NCBI GenBank assembly: GCA_965200045.1
Contig: OZ241330.1
Coordinates: 496,001 to 560,000 of the forward strand
Length of the DNA: 64,000 nt
Reading direction: 5' to 3'
From: Bin25 sp026709415
GTDB lineage: Bacteria; Bacteroidota; Bacteroidia; Flavobacteriales; Flavobacteriaceae
Of this stretch, positions 29,862-39,189 are shown piece after piece. The translations under genes and the position numbers were made by a program. The first letter of the stretch is position 1, and each line of letters begins with the position of its first letter. The notes beneath the pieces are model-generated. The model was not told the DNA's origin. It was given only the letters and a program-made list of their open reading frames with translations, and made no database searches.

Positions 29862-31340
29862 TAGTCGCTCCTTAAAAAATCAAATAGAGTTCATCATCCC
29901 CTTGATATGGGAATTGAATGGTTCCATTCTAGTTTTTAAATCTGCAAGGAAATGCGTCTATTGTGCTTAAAATCTTGTCGAAATGATCCAAAAAGTAATC
30001 CCCAAACAACCCCAGTGATTCGACTCGGAATTCAATGCCATTCTCCATCTAAAACATAAGATCCAGTGGCTCGCTGATGCGATCGACTGGTCTTTTTTTG
30101 AAAACGCCTTTGGTTCCTTTTATTCCCCAAAGGGCCGTCCAGCCAAGCCCATTCGGGTGATGGTGGGTTGTTGGATGTGAAACGTCTTGACCATCTGGGC
30201 GATGAAACCCTCATGGAACGATGGATTGAAAATCCTGACATGCCGTACGTCACGGGTTCTGATGTCATGAAACACCAGCCCCCTGGCGATCCTTCTGATG
30301 GGCGTCATTCCTAGAGATCGTATGGGCCCAGCAGGGATGGAAAAGATTTTTGCTTACTCGGTTCATTTGAATCAAAAGGAAATCAAGAAGTCCTCATCGA
30401 TGGTGTTATCGGAGACCACCGTGCAAGGCAACCATGGGACCTTTCCGACCAATGCCCAACGGAATCAAAAAGTCATCGATCAGTGCCACAAGATCGCCAA
30501 AAAAGAAAAGGTCCAACAGAGACAGATCGATGCCAAGGCCTCAAAAGAACTGGTGTGTCAAACCTTTCATGGGAAGCATCCTCGACGAGCTCAAAAAGCC
30601 AAAAAAGCGACCTCCAAACTGAAGACTTTAGCGGGCCGACAAGTCCGAGAGCTCGAACGAAAACGAGATCGCCAACAAAAAAGTCCGTACCAAAAAGAAC
30701 TGGATCGGTACCAACGAGTGATCGATCAACAACGATTCGATCAAAACAAAGTCGATGCCATTCACGGCTGGCATGGCCAAAGGCAAGGCTCATCAAATAG
30801 ATGAATTGGGGAATCAAGTCGGCCTGATGGCGACGGGAGGCCCAACCATGATCATCACGGCCATCCGTGCTTTTGAGGGCCATCCTCATGATCGCAAAAC
30901 CATCCAACCCTTATGGGAACAACAGGAATCCATCGTCGGTCTCGCTCCCAAAGAACTGATCGATGATCGAGGGGGACGCGGAAAACCTCAGATGGGAAAC
31001 ACCAAGAGATCGATGCCAGGCAAACCATTGAAAAGTGATACCCCCTATCAAAAGCAAAAGAAAAGGAAAAAGTTTCGACGCCGAGCCGCCATCGAGCCGC
31101 TGATTGGCCATCTCAAAACAGAACATCGTCTACAAGAAAATGATCTGATGGGCGCCCCATCGCCAACGATCAACGCCTATTTGGCTGCTACAGGGTGGCA
31201 TTTGAAGAAATTCATGGAACCATGAGTCCAGGATGTTCTTTTTTACTTTTTCAGAGGGGCTTCATTTTCAGTTCAAAGAACTTCGATCATCAAAATAATA
31301 GAACTGGAACCGCTAAAAAAGACCTTTTAAGGAGCGACTA
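29862..31340 (+). mobile_element. IS5-family-like insertion sequence relic with 16-bp inverted repeats
   Basis: A perfect 16-bp inverted repeat (TAGTCGCTCCTTAAAA at 29862-29877 and its reverse complement at 31325-31340) brackets a broken transposase gene, leaving about 120 bp on each side. The total length of 1479 bp suits an IS5-type element. No target duplication is seen at the edges. The internal DNA is visibly richer in G and C than the flanks, which suggests later arrival. Confidence 0.6.
29983..31225 (+). pseudogene. IS5-family-like transposase, multiply frameshifted
   Basis: Across several frames the + strand reads as an IS5-type DDE transposase: DAIDWSFFENAFGSFYS and GRPAKPIRVMVG at the N-terminus; GDETLMERWIENPDMPYVTG; KAKKATSKLKTLAGRQVRELERK in the middle; and IDDRGGRGKP plus AIEPLIGHLKTEHRLQEN near the end. 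An in-frame TGA lies near 30016 and frame changes occur near 30178, 30312 and 30760. It cannot make an active enzyme. The last intact stretch runs from 30755 to 31225. Confidence 0.8.
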
Positions 31341-31528
31341 CATAGGTGTGGATTGTTATAAGGTAAGATGCTTATAAGATCTAAAAAGGCGGGGGTAAAA
31401 CAGAAAGTGTCCGCGTGATGACATGCGTTGTCTCACTAAAAGAAAAGTTGTATTTATTGAGGATTTATGATAAGTCTAAAATCGAAAATATCCTTAGAAA
31501 AGAATTGCTTTCTGCAATTCGTGAGTAA
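31341..31528 (+). pseudogene. RelE/HigB-like toxin remnant
   Basis: Immediately right of the IS edge the + strand reads GVDCYKVR, then after a frame change IRSKKAG, then after another GKTESVRVMTCVVS and EKLYLLRIYDKSKIENIL, ending at TAA 31526-31528. The order YK[VI]R - SK.. - GG.RV.T.V - YLL.IYDKS is that of RelE/ParE-type mRNA-interferase toxins. The N-terminus is absent and two frameshifts are present, so it is dead. The element at 29862-31340 probably split it. Confidence 0.6.
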
Positions 31529-32097
31529 AAAACAACCCATTTGGTGTTGTGACCTAGACGCGATGATGGTATTTTGTTTCTCACCATTCGGCTTGGAAAA
31601 CAAATGATGGAATGATTGAATCATCTTTCCAAAGCAGATTAACATAAGTTATAGATGAATCGGTCTCCGAACAAAAGGCATAACCTTAGAGGACACGATG
31701 AAAGAATCTTTTTGAGAAATACGATAAAGAAATTCGTCAAATCATTAACCGAACATGACAAAAGAAAGCCTACTATCATCACCAATGATTTTGATAACCG
31801 GATAGCCGAAGCGCGAAAAAAATGTTCGATGATGATTCACCGAAGAAGCCATCAAGTAAATCACCGAGTTTTATTCGGATCCATCGGGGGCTTTCTTCGA
31901 TGATCCTCAAAGTCGGCTTTGACTCGATTAAGCCTCTCTTGAGTTAAAATCTCTACCGACAAATGACTCGCCATTATGATGACTTTTCCAAGGCCATTTC
32001 AAAAGTTCTTTGCTCATCAATCAGAAATAAACATCAAAAAAGAGAGAGTTAAGAAACCTGTCAAAAAGAAATCGGACTAGAAGCGGCCAAACTTACG
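31529..32097. other. Decayed interval without a recognisable gene
   Basis: About 570 bp between the toxin remnant and the second parS-like site. Short open frames exist on both strands (for example + 31655-31903) but none carries a recognisable motif. Their composition resembles the broken mobile DNA to the left. Confidence 0.4.
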
Positions 32098-32099
32098 GT

Positions 32100-32115
32100 T
32101 GTTCCACGTGGAACA
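32100..32115. promoter_or_regulatory. parS-like ParB-binding site 2, perfect palindrome
   Basis: TGTTCCACGTGGAACA is a perfect 16-bp palindrome and extends to 20 bp (32098-32117). It is an exact form of the conserved parS consensus. It lies just downstream of the ybeY stop codon (minus strand) and 6.2 kb from the other site. Confidence 0.9.
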
Positions 32116-32118
32116 ACT

Positions 32119-32535
32119 TTATGTTTTTGGGATTTGAAATAATTCGATGAACTCATCTTCTAGACATGTCATCATCTTTTTTTCATGAGGCGTATCATCT
32201 TTATGTCCTAAGCCATGCGATACACTGTGTCCAACAACCCTCAGTAGCTCTTGGAAATATGGTGTATTTCGTTCTTTGGCCGATCTTTTTACAAACCATG
32301 GAGAAATAAAAGATTCTGTAATGATCTTTTCTTTGGTTCCGTAATTAAAAGTCATGGTATCAGTTTCATCATCATCTAAAAACATCTTATGTACTTGATC
32401 CATTCGCTCTCTTGGAACGAAATTGATCTCTAACTTTTCAATATTTCCGCCATGTTTTGTGACAAACTTTTTGATGTTTTTTATCAATTGTTTTTCGTTG
32501 ATTTCCTCAGGAAGGTTTTGAAGTTTAATAGCCAT
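32119..32535 (-). CDS. ybeY: rRNA maturation endonuclease YbeY
   Basis: About 138 residues from ATG 32535. The metal site motif reads VVGHSVSHGLGHKDDTPHEKKMM, aligning with the Bacteroidota form HGVLHLCGYKD, with both zinc His residues kept. The DTDTMTFNY-type motif (DDETDTMTFNYG) lies upstream. A longer open frame to 32658 exists but runs into gltX sequence, so the internal ATG is chosen. The enzyme trims rRNA and supports ribosome quality control. Divergent from gltX. Confidence 0.88.
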   Translation of the reverse strand: MAIKLQNLPEEINEKQLIKNIKKFVTKHGGNIEKLEINFVPRERMDQVHKMFLDDDETDTMTFNYGTKEKIITESFISPWFVKRSAKERNTPYFQELLRVVGHSVSHGLGHKDDTPHEKKMMTCLEDEFIELFQIPKT

Positions 32536-32610
32536 CACTCGATGATGCAAAATTAAACGATTCAAAAAGTACGCATTAGATATCAGAGCACACATTACAT
32601 TTGCTACCTC

Positions 32611-34119
32611 ATGAAACCAAGAGTTCGTTTTGCACCTAGTCCTACGGGGCCCTTGCATTTAGGTGGGATTCGCACGGCGCTTTTTAATTATTTATTTGCT
32701 AAATCTACAAGGGGAACGTTTATTTTGAGAATTGAAGATACGGATCGTTCAAGACACCATCCTGAAAGCGAAAAACACATTGTTGATTCACTAAATTGGC
32801 TAGGCATTCCCCCTGACGAAAGCCCAACCATTGGTGGTCCATATGGCCCCTATCGTCAAAGCCAACGTCTCGATATCTATAAAAAACACATCGATATTCT
32901 TTTGAGAGATAAAAAAGCCTATGTCGCTTTTGACACGTCTGAAGGGTTAGAACAACTTCGAAATAAGGACAAATCTTTTTTGTACAACCAATCCAATCGA
33001 AAAGAACTCGCCAATTCGTTAAATCCTCAATCGATTTATCATAAATACCAAAACATTCGTTCTATCGATGACGTGGATGTAGAGAACTTCGTTGTTCGAC
33101 TCAAAGTAAACCAGTCAAGACCATTTAAGGTAGTCGATGAGCTTCGAGGGATCATTACGGTGGAAACTCAAACACTCGAAGATAAAGTATTATTAAAACG
33201 AGATGGATGGCCAACATATCACTTGGCCGACATCGTTGATGATTATTTAATGAAGACCACCCATGTGGTTCGAGGTGAAGAGTGGTTACCTTCTTTGCCC
33301 ATCCATCGCGTTATTTATGATGCTTTTGGTTGGAATGCCCCCAAATTTTTGCATTTACCCCTTTTATTAAGGCCCGATAAAAAGGGAAAAATCTCCAAAC
33401 GCGATGCCGTTTTAAACGGCTACCCCATTTTTGCATTACGCTGGGAAAAGTTTGCTGGTTTAAAAGAACTGGGGTACCTACCTCATGCTATTATCAATTA
33501 TTTAACCTTGCTGGGTTGGAGCCCAAAAGATTTATCCCAAAGGAATGAAATATTTTCAGTGGATCAATTGATTCCAGATTTTACAGTGAGGGGTTTACAA
33601 AAAAACCCAGCCGTGGTGGATTTTGATAAACTAAAGTGGACCAATCGTCAACATGTTTCGGACTCATCTACTTCAGAAATTCTAAATCAGTTTGATTCTT
33701 TTCTTACCGAACTATACCAAACTTATCCTCCTTCCGATGTTGAAAACATTATCGGTTTGATAAAAAACCGCATTGAAATTGGAGCGGATATAACTAAGGA
33801 AGCCAATGTTTTCATTCGAGAACCACAAATCAATTTAAACGAAGCTCAAAAGGTTTATACCGAACACTGGGGTGCTATTTTAGATTACTTTCAATCGGCA
33901 CTTGATTTTAAAGAAAACGCGTCCCTATTCAAAAAAAACATATTCAAATGGGCAAAATCCAAGAATATTCCACTTCGTATTATGATGCAAACATTAAGAA
34001 TCACTATAGTCGGCCAATTGAGTGGTCCTGACTTATTTGATATCATTAACTTTGTTTCAAGAGACTCTTTAATCAAACGAGTTCAACATACTAAATCCAT
34101 AACCTCTAAAATCAATTAA
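32611..34119 (+). CDS. gltX: Glutamyl-tRNA synthetase
   Basis: 502 residues. Class I motifs RFAPSPTGPLHLGG at 6-19 and KGKISKRDA (KMSKS loop) at about 259-267, plus DTDRSRHHPES and HVVRGEEWLPSLPIH identify GluRS. It charges tRNA-Glu. The downstream SPFH gene starts 2 bp after its stop, so the two are cotranscribed. Confidence 0.97.
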   Translation: MKPRVRFAPSPTGPLHLGGIRTALFNYLFAKSTRGTFILRIEDTDRSRHHPESEKHIVDSLNWLGIPPDESPTIGGPYGPYRQSQRLDIYKKHIDILLRDKKAYVAFDTSEGLEQLRNKDKSFLYNQSNRKELANSLNPQSIYHKYQNIRSIDDVDVENFVVRLKVNQSRPFKVVDELRGIITVETQTLEDKVLLKRDGWPTYHLADIVDDYLMKTTHVVRGEEWLPSLPIHRVIYDAFGWNAPKFLHLPLLLRPDKKGKISKRDAVLNGYPIFALRWEKFAGLKELGYLPHAIINYLTLLGWSPKDLSQRNEIFSVDQLIPDFTVRGLQKNPAVVDFDKLKWTNRQHVSDSSTSEILNQFDSFLTELYQTYPPSDVENIIGLIKNRIEIGADITKEANVFIREPQINLNEAQKVYTEHWGAILDYFQSALDFKENASLFKKNIFKWAKSKNIPLRIMMQTLRITIVGQLSGPDLFDIINFVSRDSLIKRVQHTKSITSKIN

Positions 34120-34121
34120 CT

Positions 34122-35093
34122 ATGGGAGATTATTCGTTGTTAATCACTGTTGTCGCATTACTAATTCTGTCTTTAGGCACCTTTTTTACCGTCAAGCAAC
34201 AAACGGTGGCGGTCATCGAGCGCTTTGGAAAGTTTGTCGCCATCCGAAATGCTGGGTTACGTGTTAAAATTCCCATTGTTGATCGAATTGTGGGACGCAT
34301 TAGCATGCGAATTCTCCAACTCGATGTGTTGGTGGAAACCAAAACGAAAGATGATGTCTTTGTCAAGCTCAAAGTGTCAGTTCAGTACAAAGTGGTCAAA
34401 GGAAGAGAGCGAGATGCTTTCTATAAACTAGACAATCCGGAAATACAGATCACCTCTTATGTTTTTGATGTGGTTCGTGCTGTTGTCCCCAAGATGAAAC
34501 TTGATTATGTCTTTGAGAAGAAAGATGATATTGCTTTGGCTGTCAAAGGAGAATTAAATGAAGCGATGGTCAATTATGGGTATGATATCATCAAAGCATT
34601 GGTTACGGACATCGATCCTGATGAAGAAGTGAAAAGTGCTATGAACCGGATCAATGCTGCGGAAAGAAAAAAAGTGGCCGCTCAATTTGAAGGCGATGCT
34701 GAACGAATCTTTATTGTTGAAAAGGCTAAAGCTGAGGCAGAAAGTAAACGCTTACAAGGGAAGGGAATTGCTGATCAACGACGAGAAATTGCTCGTGGTT
34801 TGGAAGAGTCTGTCGAAGTCTTGAATACCGTGGGGATCAATTCTCAAGAAGCTTCTGCCTTAATTGTTGTCACACAACATTATGATACGCTACAATCCAT
34901 AGGGTCGGAAACAGGAACCAATTTGATACTTCTGCCGAATACGCCTCAGGCAGGTAGTGATATGTTGAACAATATGGTAGCATCATTTACGGCTAGTAAT
35001 CAAATTGGAGAGGCTATAAAAAAAGGGGATACCGAAAAGAAAAAAAACAAACGAATTACATCCAATCCAAATGATGAAAAAACGAACAACTAA
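34122..35093 (+). CDS. SPFH/Band 7 domain membrane protein (stomatin-like)
   Basis: 323 residues. One N-terminal membrane anchor (about 5-24) is followed by the SPFH domain (TVAVIERFGKF, GLRVKIPIVDRI, LDVLVETKTKDDVFVKL) and a long Ala/Glu coiled coil (about 180-230, AERKKVAAQFEGDAERIFIVEKAKAEAESKR). Such proteins form large rings at membrane microdomains and scaffold proteases or secretion systems. No NfeD partner is visible nearby. The last 4 bp overlap glnS on the other strand. Confidence 0.9.
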   Translation: MGDYSLLITVVALLILSLGTFFTVKQQTVAVIERFGKFVAIRNAGLRVKIPIVDRIVGRISMRILQLDVLVETKTKDDVFVKLKVSVQYKVVKGRERDAFYKLDNPEIQITSYVFDVVRAVVPKMKLDYVFEKKDDIALAVKGELNEAMVNYGYDIIKALVTDIDPDEEVKSAMNRINAAERKKVAAQFEGDAERIFIVEKAKAEAESKRLQGKGIADQRREIARGLEESVEVLNTVGINSQEASALIVVTQHYDTLQSIGSETGTNLILLPNTPQAGSDMLNNMVASFTASNQIGEAIKKGDTEKKKNKRITSNPNDEKTNN

Positions 35094-36757
35094 GGTTTGT
35101 AGGAATCTCTTAAGGTGGCGGTTTTGTTGAATATTCGGTTTTCTTTATCGAACCCTTTGTCAGCCGTGAAGTATCCCATCCTTAAAAATTGATATTGATT
35201 TCCCTCAATAGCATTGGCAAGACTTTTTTCAATTTTAATCGATATCGTTTTTTTAGAATTGGGGTTGATCAATTCCTGATAGTCGGTTTCTTTTTGGCTA
35301 TCGACATCATCTGAAAGCAACAATCGATCAAAAACATTGGCTTTTGCATCAATGGCATCTTGAACTGATAGCCAATGAATGGTGGCTTTTATATGACTAT
35401 AATCGCTTTCACCGTTGCTTTGACCACTTTTAGAATCAGGATAATAAATGCACCGAACTTCCACAACATTATCTTTTTGGTCTTGGATGACCGATTCGGC
35501 TTGTACCACATAAGCTCCCTTTAATCTCACTTGTTTGCCAATGGATAATCGAAAAAACTTTTTTGGTGGGGTTTCCATGAAATCAGATCTTTCAATGTAT
35601 AACTCTCTTGAAAACCGAACTTTTTGATGGCCTAATTCTGGCTTTTGTGGATTCTTTTCGAATGTGATGTCTTCTGAATGAAGCTCTTCATAATTAACTA
35701 TCGTTAGTTTTATGGGATCGATGACGGCCATCACTCTTTCTGCATGCAAATTCAAATCTTCTCGAATACAATATTCTAATAACGGCAATCCAATGACTTT
35801 TGATCTTTTGGATACCCCAGCTAATTCTACAAAACGTTTTAAAGATTGCGGTGTGTACCCTTTTCTGCGGAGAGCACAAATGGTATGCAGTCTCGGATCA
35901 TCCCACCCATCGACATAACCCAGTGATATCAATTTTTGAATTTTTCTCTTACTCGTCATACTATAAGCCACATTCAACCTTGAAAATTCCCTTTGAAATG
36001 GTAGGTCTTTTTCTTGAGGTAAAATGGCTGTTAAAAACGCATTGTACAAAGCTCTGTGGGGCATAAACTCCAATGAACACAATGAGTGACTGACCTGTTC
36101 AATAAAATCGCTTTGACCATGAGTCCAATCGTACATGGGATAAATACACCATTGGGCTTTGGTTTTTGGATGGGTGGCATAGATGATTCTATAAATAACG
36201 GGATCACGTAAGAGCATGTTTGGGCTTTCCATCGACAATTTGGCTCTCAAAACATATTGTCCTTGTTCAAACTTTCCTTCTTTCATCTGTGTGAAAAGTT
36301 CTTTGTTTTCTTTAATGGGGCGTGTTCTGTCTTTACTTGGAATTCCTGGTCTTGTTGGGGTTCCTTTTTGCTGAGCTATTTCTTCCGAACTTTGAGAATC
36401 AACATAAGCCAGACCTTTATCGATCAGCAAATGAGCCCATTGATATAATTGTTCAAAATAGTCCGAGGCATAGCATTCTTGATCCCATTGATACCCCAAC
36501 CAGTTGATATCTTTTTTTATTTCTTCAATGTACAGAGCGTCCTCTTTAATGGGGTTGGTATCATCAAATCTTAAATTGACTGGAGCATTGTATTTCTGAC
36601 CCAATGAAAAGTTTAATACAATAGCTTTTATATGGCCTATATGTAGGTACCCATTAGGTTCCGGAGGAAATCGAAATCTCAACTTTTGAGGTGATAATCC
36701 ATTGTTGAGATCATTATCGATGATGGATTCGATAAAGTTTTTACCTTTTTCTTTCAT
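35090..36757 (-). CDS. glnS: Glutaminyl-tRNA synthetase
   Basis: 555 residues. Class I motifs RFPPEPNGYLHIGHIKAI at 29-46 and MTSKRK as KMSKS loop, with the GlnRS-specific YDWTHGQSDFIEQVSHSLC. It charges tRNA-Gln directly, which agrees with the tRNA-Gln gene at 5.6 kb; I see no gatCAB genes in this window. Confidence 0.97.
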   Translation of the reverse strand: MKEKGKNFIESIIDNDLNNGLSPQKLRFRFPPEPNGYLHIGHIKAIVLNFSLGQKYNAPVNLRFDDTNPIKEDALYIEEIKKDINWLGYQWDQECYASDYFEQLYQWAHLLIDKGLAYVDSQSSEEIAQQKGTPTRPGIPSKDRTRPIKENKELFTQMKEGKFEQGQYVLRAKLSMESPNMLLRDPVIYRIIYATHPKTKAQWCIYPMYDWTHGQSDFIEQVSHSLCSLEFMPHRALYNAFLTAILPQEKDLPFQREFSRLNVAYSMTSKRKIQKLISLGYVDGWDDPRLHTICALRRKGYTPQSLKRFVELAGVSKRSKVIGLPLLEYCIREDLNLHAERVMAVIDPIKLTIVNYEELHSEDITFEKNPQKPELGHQKVRFSRELYIERSDFMETPPKKFFRLSIGKQVRLKGAYVVQAESVIQDQKDNVVEVRCIYYPDSKSGQSNGESDYSHIKATIHWLSVQDAIDAKANVFDRLLLSDDVDSQKETDYQELINPNSKKTISIKIEKSLANAIEGNQYQFLRMGYFTADKGFDKENRIFNKTATLRDSYKP

Positions 36758-36795
36758 CTGTTATGCTAGCAATTTAAAAATCATTGTAATTGATT

Positions 36796-37165
36796 GGTCT
36801 TTTCTAATTCTTTGAAGGTAAGTGGCTCTAGTGTGTTTTCTCTTATTTGATTTGACTATCTTATTGTTATCTATAGTATTCTCAAAAAACGTTTTTGTTG
36901 ATTTTTGTACCTTTTAGTTTGAAATAAATAGGTGGGGTCTTTCCTTACCTTATTCGTTATTCGAATTTTATATCCAAAATCAATATAATACCGAAGATTG
37001 CTTTTAGAATACTCTAATCTCTTAAGATCATTTATTATAATATCAACATCTAATAGTATTTTAAGCTGTTTTAATGGCCATAATTCTAATTGTAAGGTTT
37101 TTAACTCCTCAAGTCTTTTTTTTAATTAATTTGAAAGCAAAATCAAACCAAAATTACAATTCTTA
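36796..37165 (-). pseudogene. Decayed, deletion-rearranged copy of the PIN-domain cluster
   Basis: The segment repeats, with many substitutions, sequence found at 40550-40804 (middle and N-terminal part of the PIN gene) and then switches at the 9-bp word TAGTATTTT (37054-37062) to sequence found at 41388-41500 (the first small gene of that cluster). The same word occurs at both donor positions (40796-40804 and 41388-41396). The copy therefore lost about 590 bp by recombination between these short repeats. Shared words include GAAGGTAAGTGGCTCTAGTG. It encodes no intact protein. Confidence 0.8.
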
Positions 37166-37288
37166 TTCGCATAGTATTTATGTAGTCAAGTGTGGAGGTT
37201 TCAAGTTCAACTTATTGATGGCCGTTGAATCCTTTTAGACTTTTATATTTTGTACTTTTTTCATCAATACTATCAACAACATTATCCA

Positions 37289-38446
37289 TTAAGTTTTGAA
37301 TTTTTTATATCCGTATTGATTCAATAGATCAAATAAAGAACGATTCATTTCTATTTGTCTTAATGCACAACTTAAAGGAACATTCTTATAGATGAAACCA
37401 TATTTTGTTGTTTCTTTTTCTAAAGTTCCTGTTTTTACTAATATATCTAAATATCGCATGACCGTGTTTTTAGATTTAATTTTATCACTCACGAAATTTT
37501 TAACTCGAGAATAAGGTTGTGTATATAAAGTTTTTGTAAAATTCTCAACATCGATGTTTTTTAGAGGTAATGTATGGATTAGTTTCTGAGTGACTAACTG
37601 CAATTCATGAATATCTCGTACTTGTTGATAAGTATAATTAGCGGTTTCTCGAATACCATTTAACATGTAAATCGTCCAAGCATTCCAATCTTGTTGTTGT
37701 CTGACTTTTTCGAAGCCACGATAATACTCTTGTCTGCTATTGAAAATATAACGACTTAAGTATAAAGCAGGATGTTCTAATTTGTTTTGTTTGAGTAAGT
37801 ATAAAATATTGATGATTCTTCCCGATCGACCGTTACCATCTTTAAACGGATGAATGGATTCATATTGATAATGGATAATCCCCATTTTAATTAAAGCGTC
37901 TAGGTCATCATTCTGTTCGATATAATCTTCTAAATTTTGTAATAAAACATCAATTTCTTTCTTTTCTTGTGGTGGTGTATAAATAACACGACCAGCACCA
38001 TCGGTTAAATGCGTACTTCCCAGACCATCTCGAATACCATCATCATTGTTTTTAATGGTTTTTGTGATTTGAACAAAAGCGTTTCGATCTAAAGGATTGG
38101 TTTTGATATAATCATATCCAGACCATAAGGCTTTACGATAAGTGAGAACTTCTTTAATCTCAGGGCTTTTGCGACCGTCTAAAGCTAAGGAACGATATAT
38201 TTTATCATTCGTTGTTACAATATTCTCTATTGCAGAGCTGCTTTGAGATTCTTGAATACTTAAATTGTTTAAAAGAATATCAATATTGGGAAGTGATGTA
38301 ATAAATCCATTTAACTTCGATAACGCAATATTTGCCTCAGTCGTGTATCTCACAATTTCGGGTGTGAAAAAATTAAATTTTATAGGAAGTCGATCTAATG
38401 GAGTATAATCATGTTTTCTATAATTATTAAGAATTCGACTATGCAT
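37289..38446 (-). CDS. Fic-family protein, class II, probable AMPylase
   Basis: 385 residues. The Fic active site HPFKDGNGRSGR is complete at 199-210. An inhibitory helix with the motif S-x-x-x-E-N (S70 to N75 in SSAIENI) lies in front, which defines class II Fic enzymes where the Glu blocks ATP binding. The C-terminal 80 residues resemble a winged helix (VSDKIKSKNTVMRYLDILVKTGTLE), as in many DNA-linked Fic proteins. It transfers AMP to target proteins; the target is unknown. It stands alone next to two toxin-type regions. Confidence 0.9.
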   Translation of the reverse strand: MHSRILNNYRKHDYTPLDRLPIKFNFFTPEIVRYTTEANIALSKLNGFITSLPNIDILLNNLSIQESQSSSAIENIVTTNDKIYRSLALDGRKSPEIKEVLTYRKALWSGYDYIKTNPLDRNAFVQITKTIKNNDDGIRDGLGSTHLTDGAGRVIYTPPQEKKEIDVLLQNLEDYIEQNDDLDALIKMGIIHYQYESIHPFKDGNGRSGRIINILYLLKQNKLEHPALYLSRYIFNSRQEYYRGFEKVRQQQDWNAWTIYMLNGIRETANYTYQQVRDIHELQLVTQKLIHTLPLKNIDVENFTKTLYTQPYSRVKNFVSDKIKSKNTVMRYLDILVKTGTLEKETTKYGFIYKNVPLSCALRQIEMNRSLFDLLNQYGYKKFKT

Positions 38447-38457
38447 ATTTGTTTTTC

Positions 38458-38538
38458 AGGTGTTCAAAAATAAGCCTTTCTTGAGCAGTTGAGATGTAGG
38501 TGTTCAAAAAACAAACCTTTCTTGAGCAGTTGAGATAT
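38458..38538. repeat. Two tandem copies of a 40-bp unit upstream of fic
   Basis: Unit 1 (38458-38497) and unit 2 (38498-38538) share AGGTGTTCAAAAA and CCTTTCTTGAGCAGTTGAGAT, differing only in a few bases between. They lie just upstream of the fic ATG (minus strand), within its presumed promoter region, and upstream of the divergent gene at 38633. Confidence 0.8.
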
Positions 38539-38632
38539 TCATTGTCAAGAATCGAAAACAATAACATATGAATCAATTACTTTTAGATTCGTATGGTGAA
38601 GTATGTAGTGCTTAATTCAAAAATAGTGTCTT

Positions 38633-39088
38633 ATGAGGGTTATCACAGATAAATTAGAAATTGAAAAGTTAAAAACTGGGACTCGGTTAAGTTTCTTTAA
38701 AAACAATGATGTATTCTATAAAGATACGATCATAGAAATTTTAAGTAAAGAAGGATTGTTGTCTAATGGTGATGTGTATTTTTATCTGATGGATTTAAAA
38801 AATAACTTGCCATTACCAAGAGCCAAAGTCGACGATGTAACCAAAGTACAAATCCTTACGAAACCTTCGAATATCATCGCAGATCCATTAATAATTCAAA
38901 ATTTGAAAATTGGAACTCAATTCGATTTTTTGGAAAATTCCCATCATCTATATCATGACGCGCTACTTGAAATTTTGGGTAAAGACGAGGAAGATGGGAA
39001 GATTGTTTTGCATTTATTAGATAAAAAAGTTAAACGCTCATTTAGTATCATAATAGATGATGCAACCGAAGTCCGAATCTTATCTTAA
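38633..39088 (+). CDS. Internally duplicated protein of unknown function
   Basis: 151 residues made of two similar halves (about 8-75 and 82-151). Each has L-K-x-G-T, then a strand, F/L-Y-x-D, an EIL motif followed by K, a strand with YLMDL or HLLDK, and a closing DD-[AV]T-[KE]V-[QR]IL. No signal peptide or known domain is seen. It is divergent from fic and shares the intergenic region holding the tandem repeat. Each half resembles in pattern the small protein at 28907-29212. Confidence 0.6.
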   Translation: MRVITDKLEIEKLKTGTRLSFFKNNDVFYKDTIIEILSKEGLLSNGDVYFYLMDLKNNLPLPRAKVDDVTKVQILTKPSNIIADPLIIQNLKIGTQFDFLENSHHLYHDALLEILGKDEEDGKIVLHLLDKKVKRSFSIIIDDATEVRILS

Positions 39089-39189
39089 GAGTTTGCATTT
39101 TCTACTGAAGTAAGACCCTATTTTGGAAAACTATCGGTCAAATTGAAGTTATCTATAACTTGTGTTTTTGTTTGGCACCTGGACTTGAA

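Noticed and set aside
32119..32658. Long form of YbeY starting at 32658
   Set aside because: The extra 41 residues overlap gltX coding sequence on the other strand and are unlike the family; ATG 32535 fits the known start.
38458..38538. Start of a CRISPR array
   Set aside because: The two 40-bp units are directly adjacent without variable spacers and no cas gene is near.
39107..39135. Left end of the IS3 relic at a CCCTATTTTGGA-like word
   Set aside because: It has the same orientation as the right-end sequence, not the inverted one, so it is not a convincing terminal repeat.
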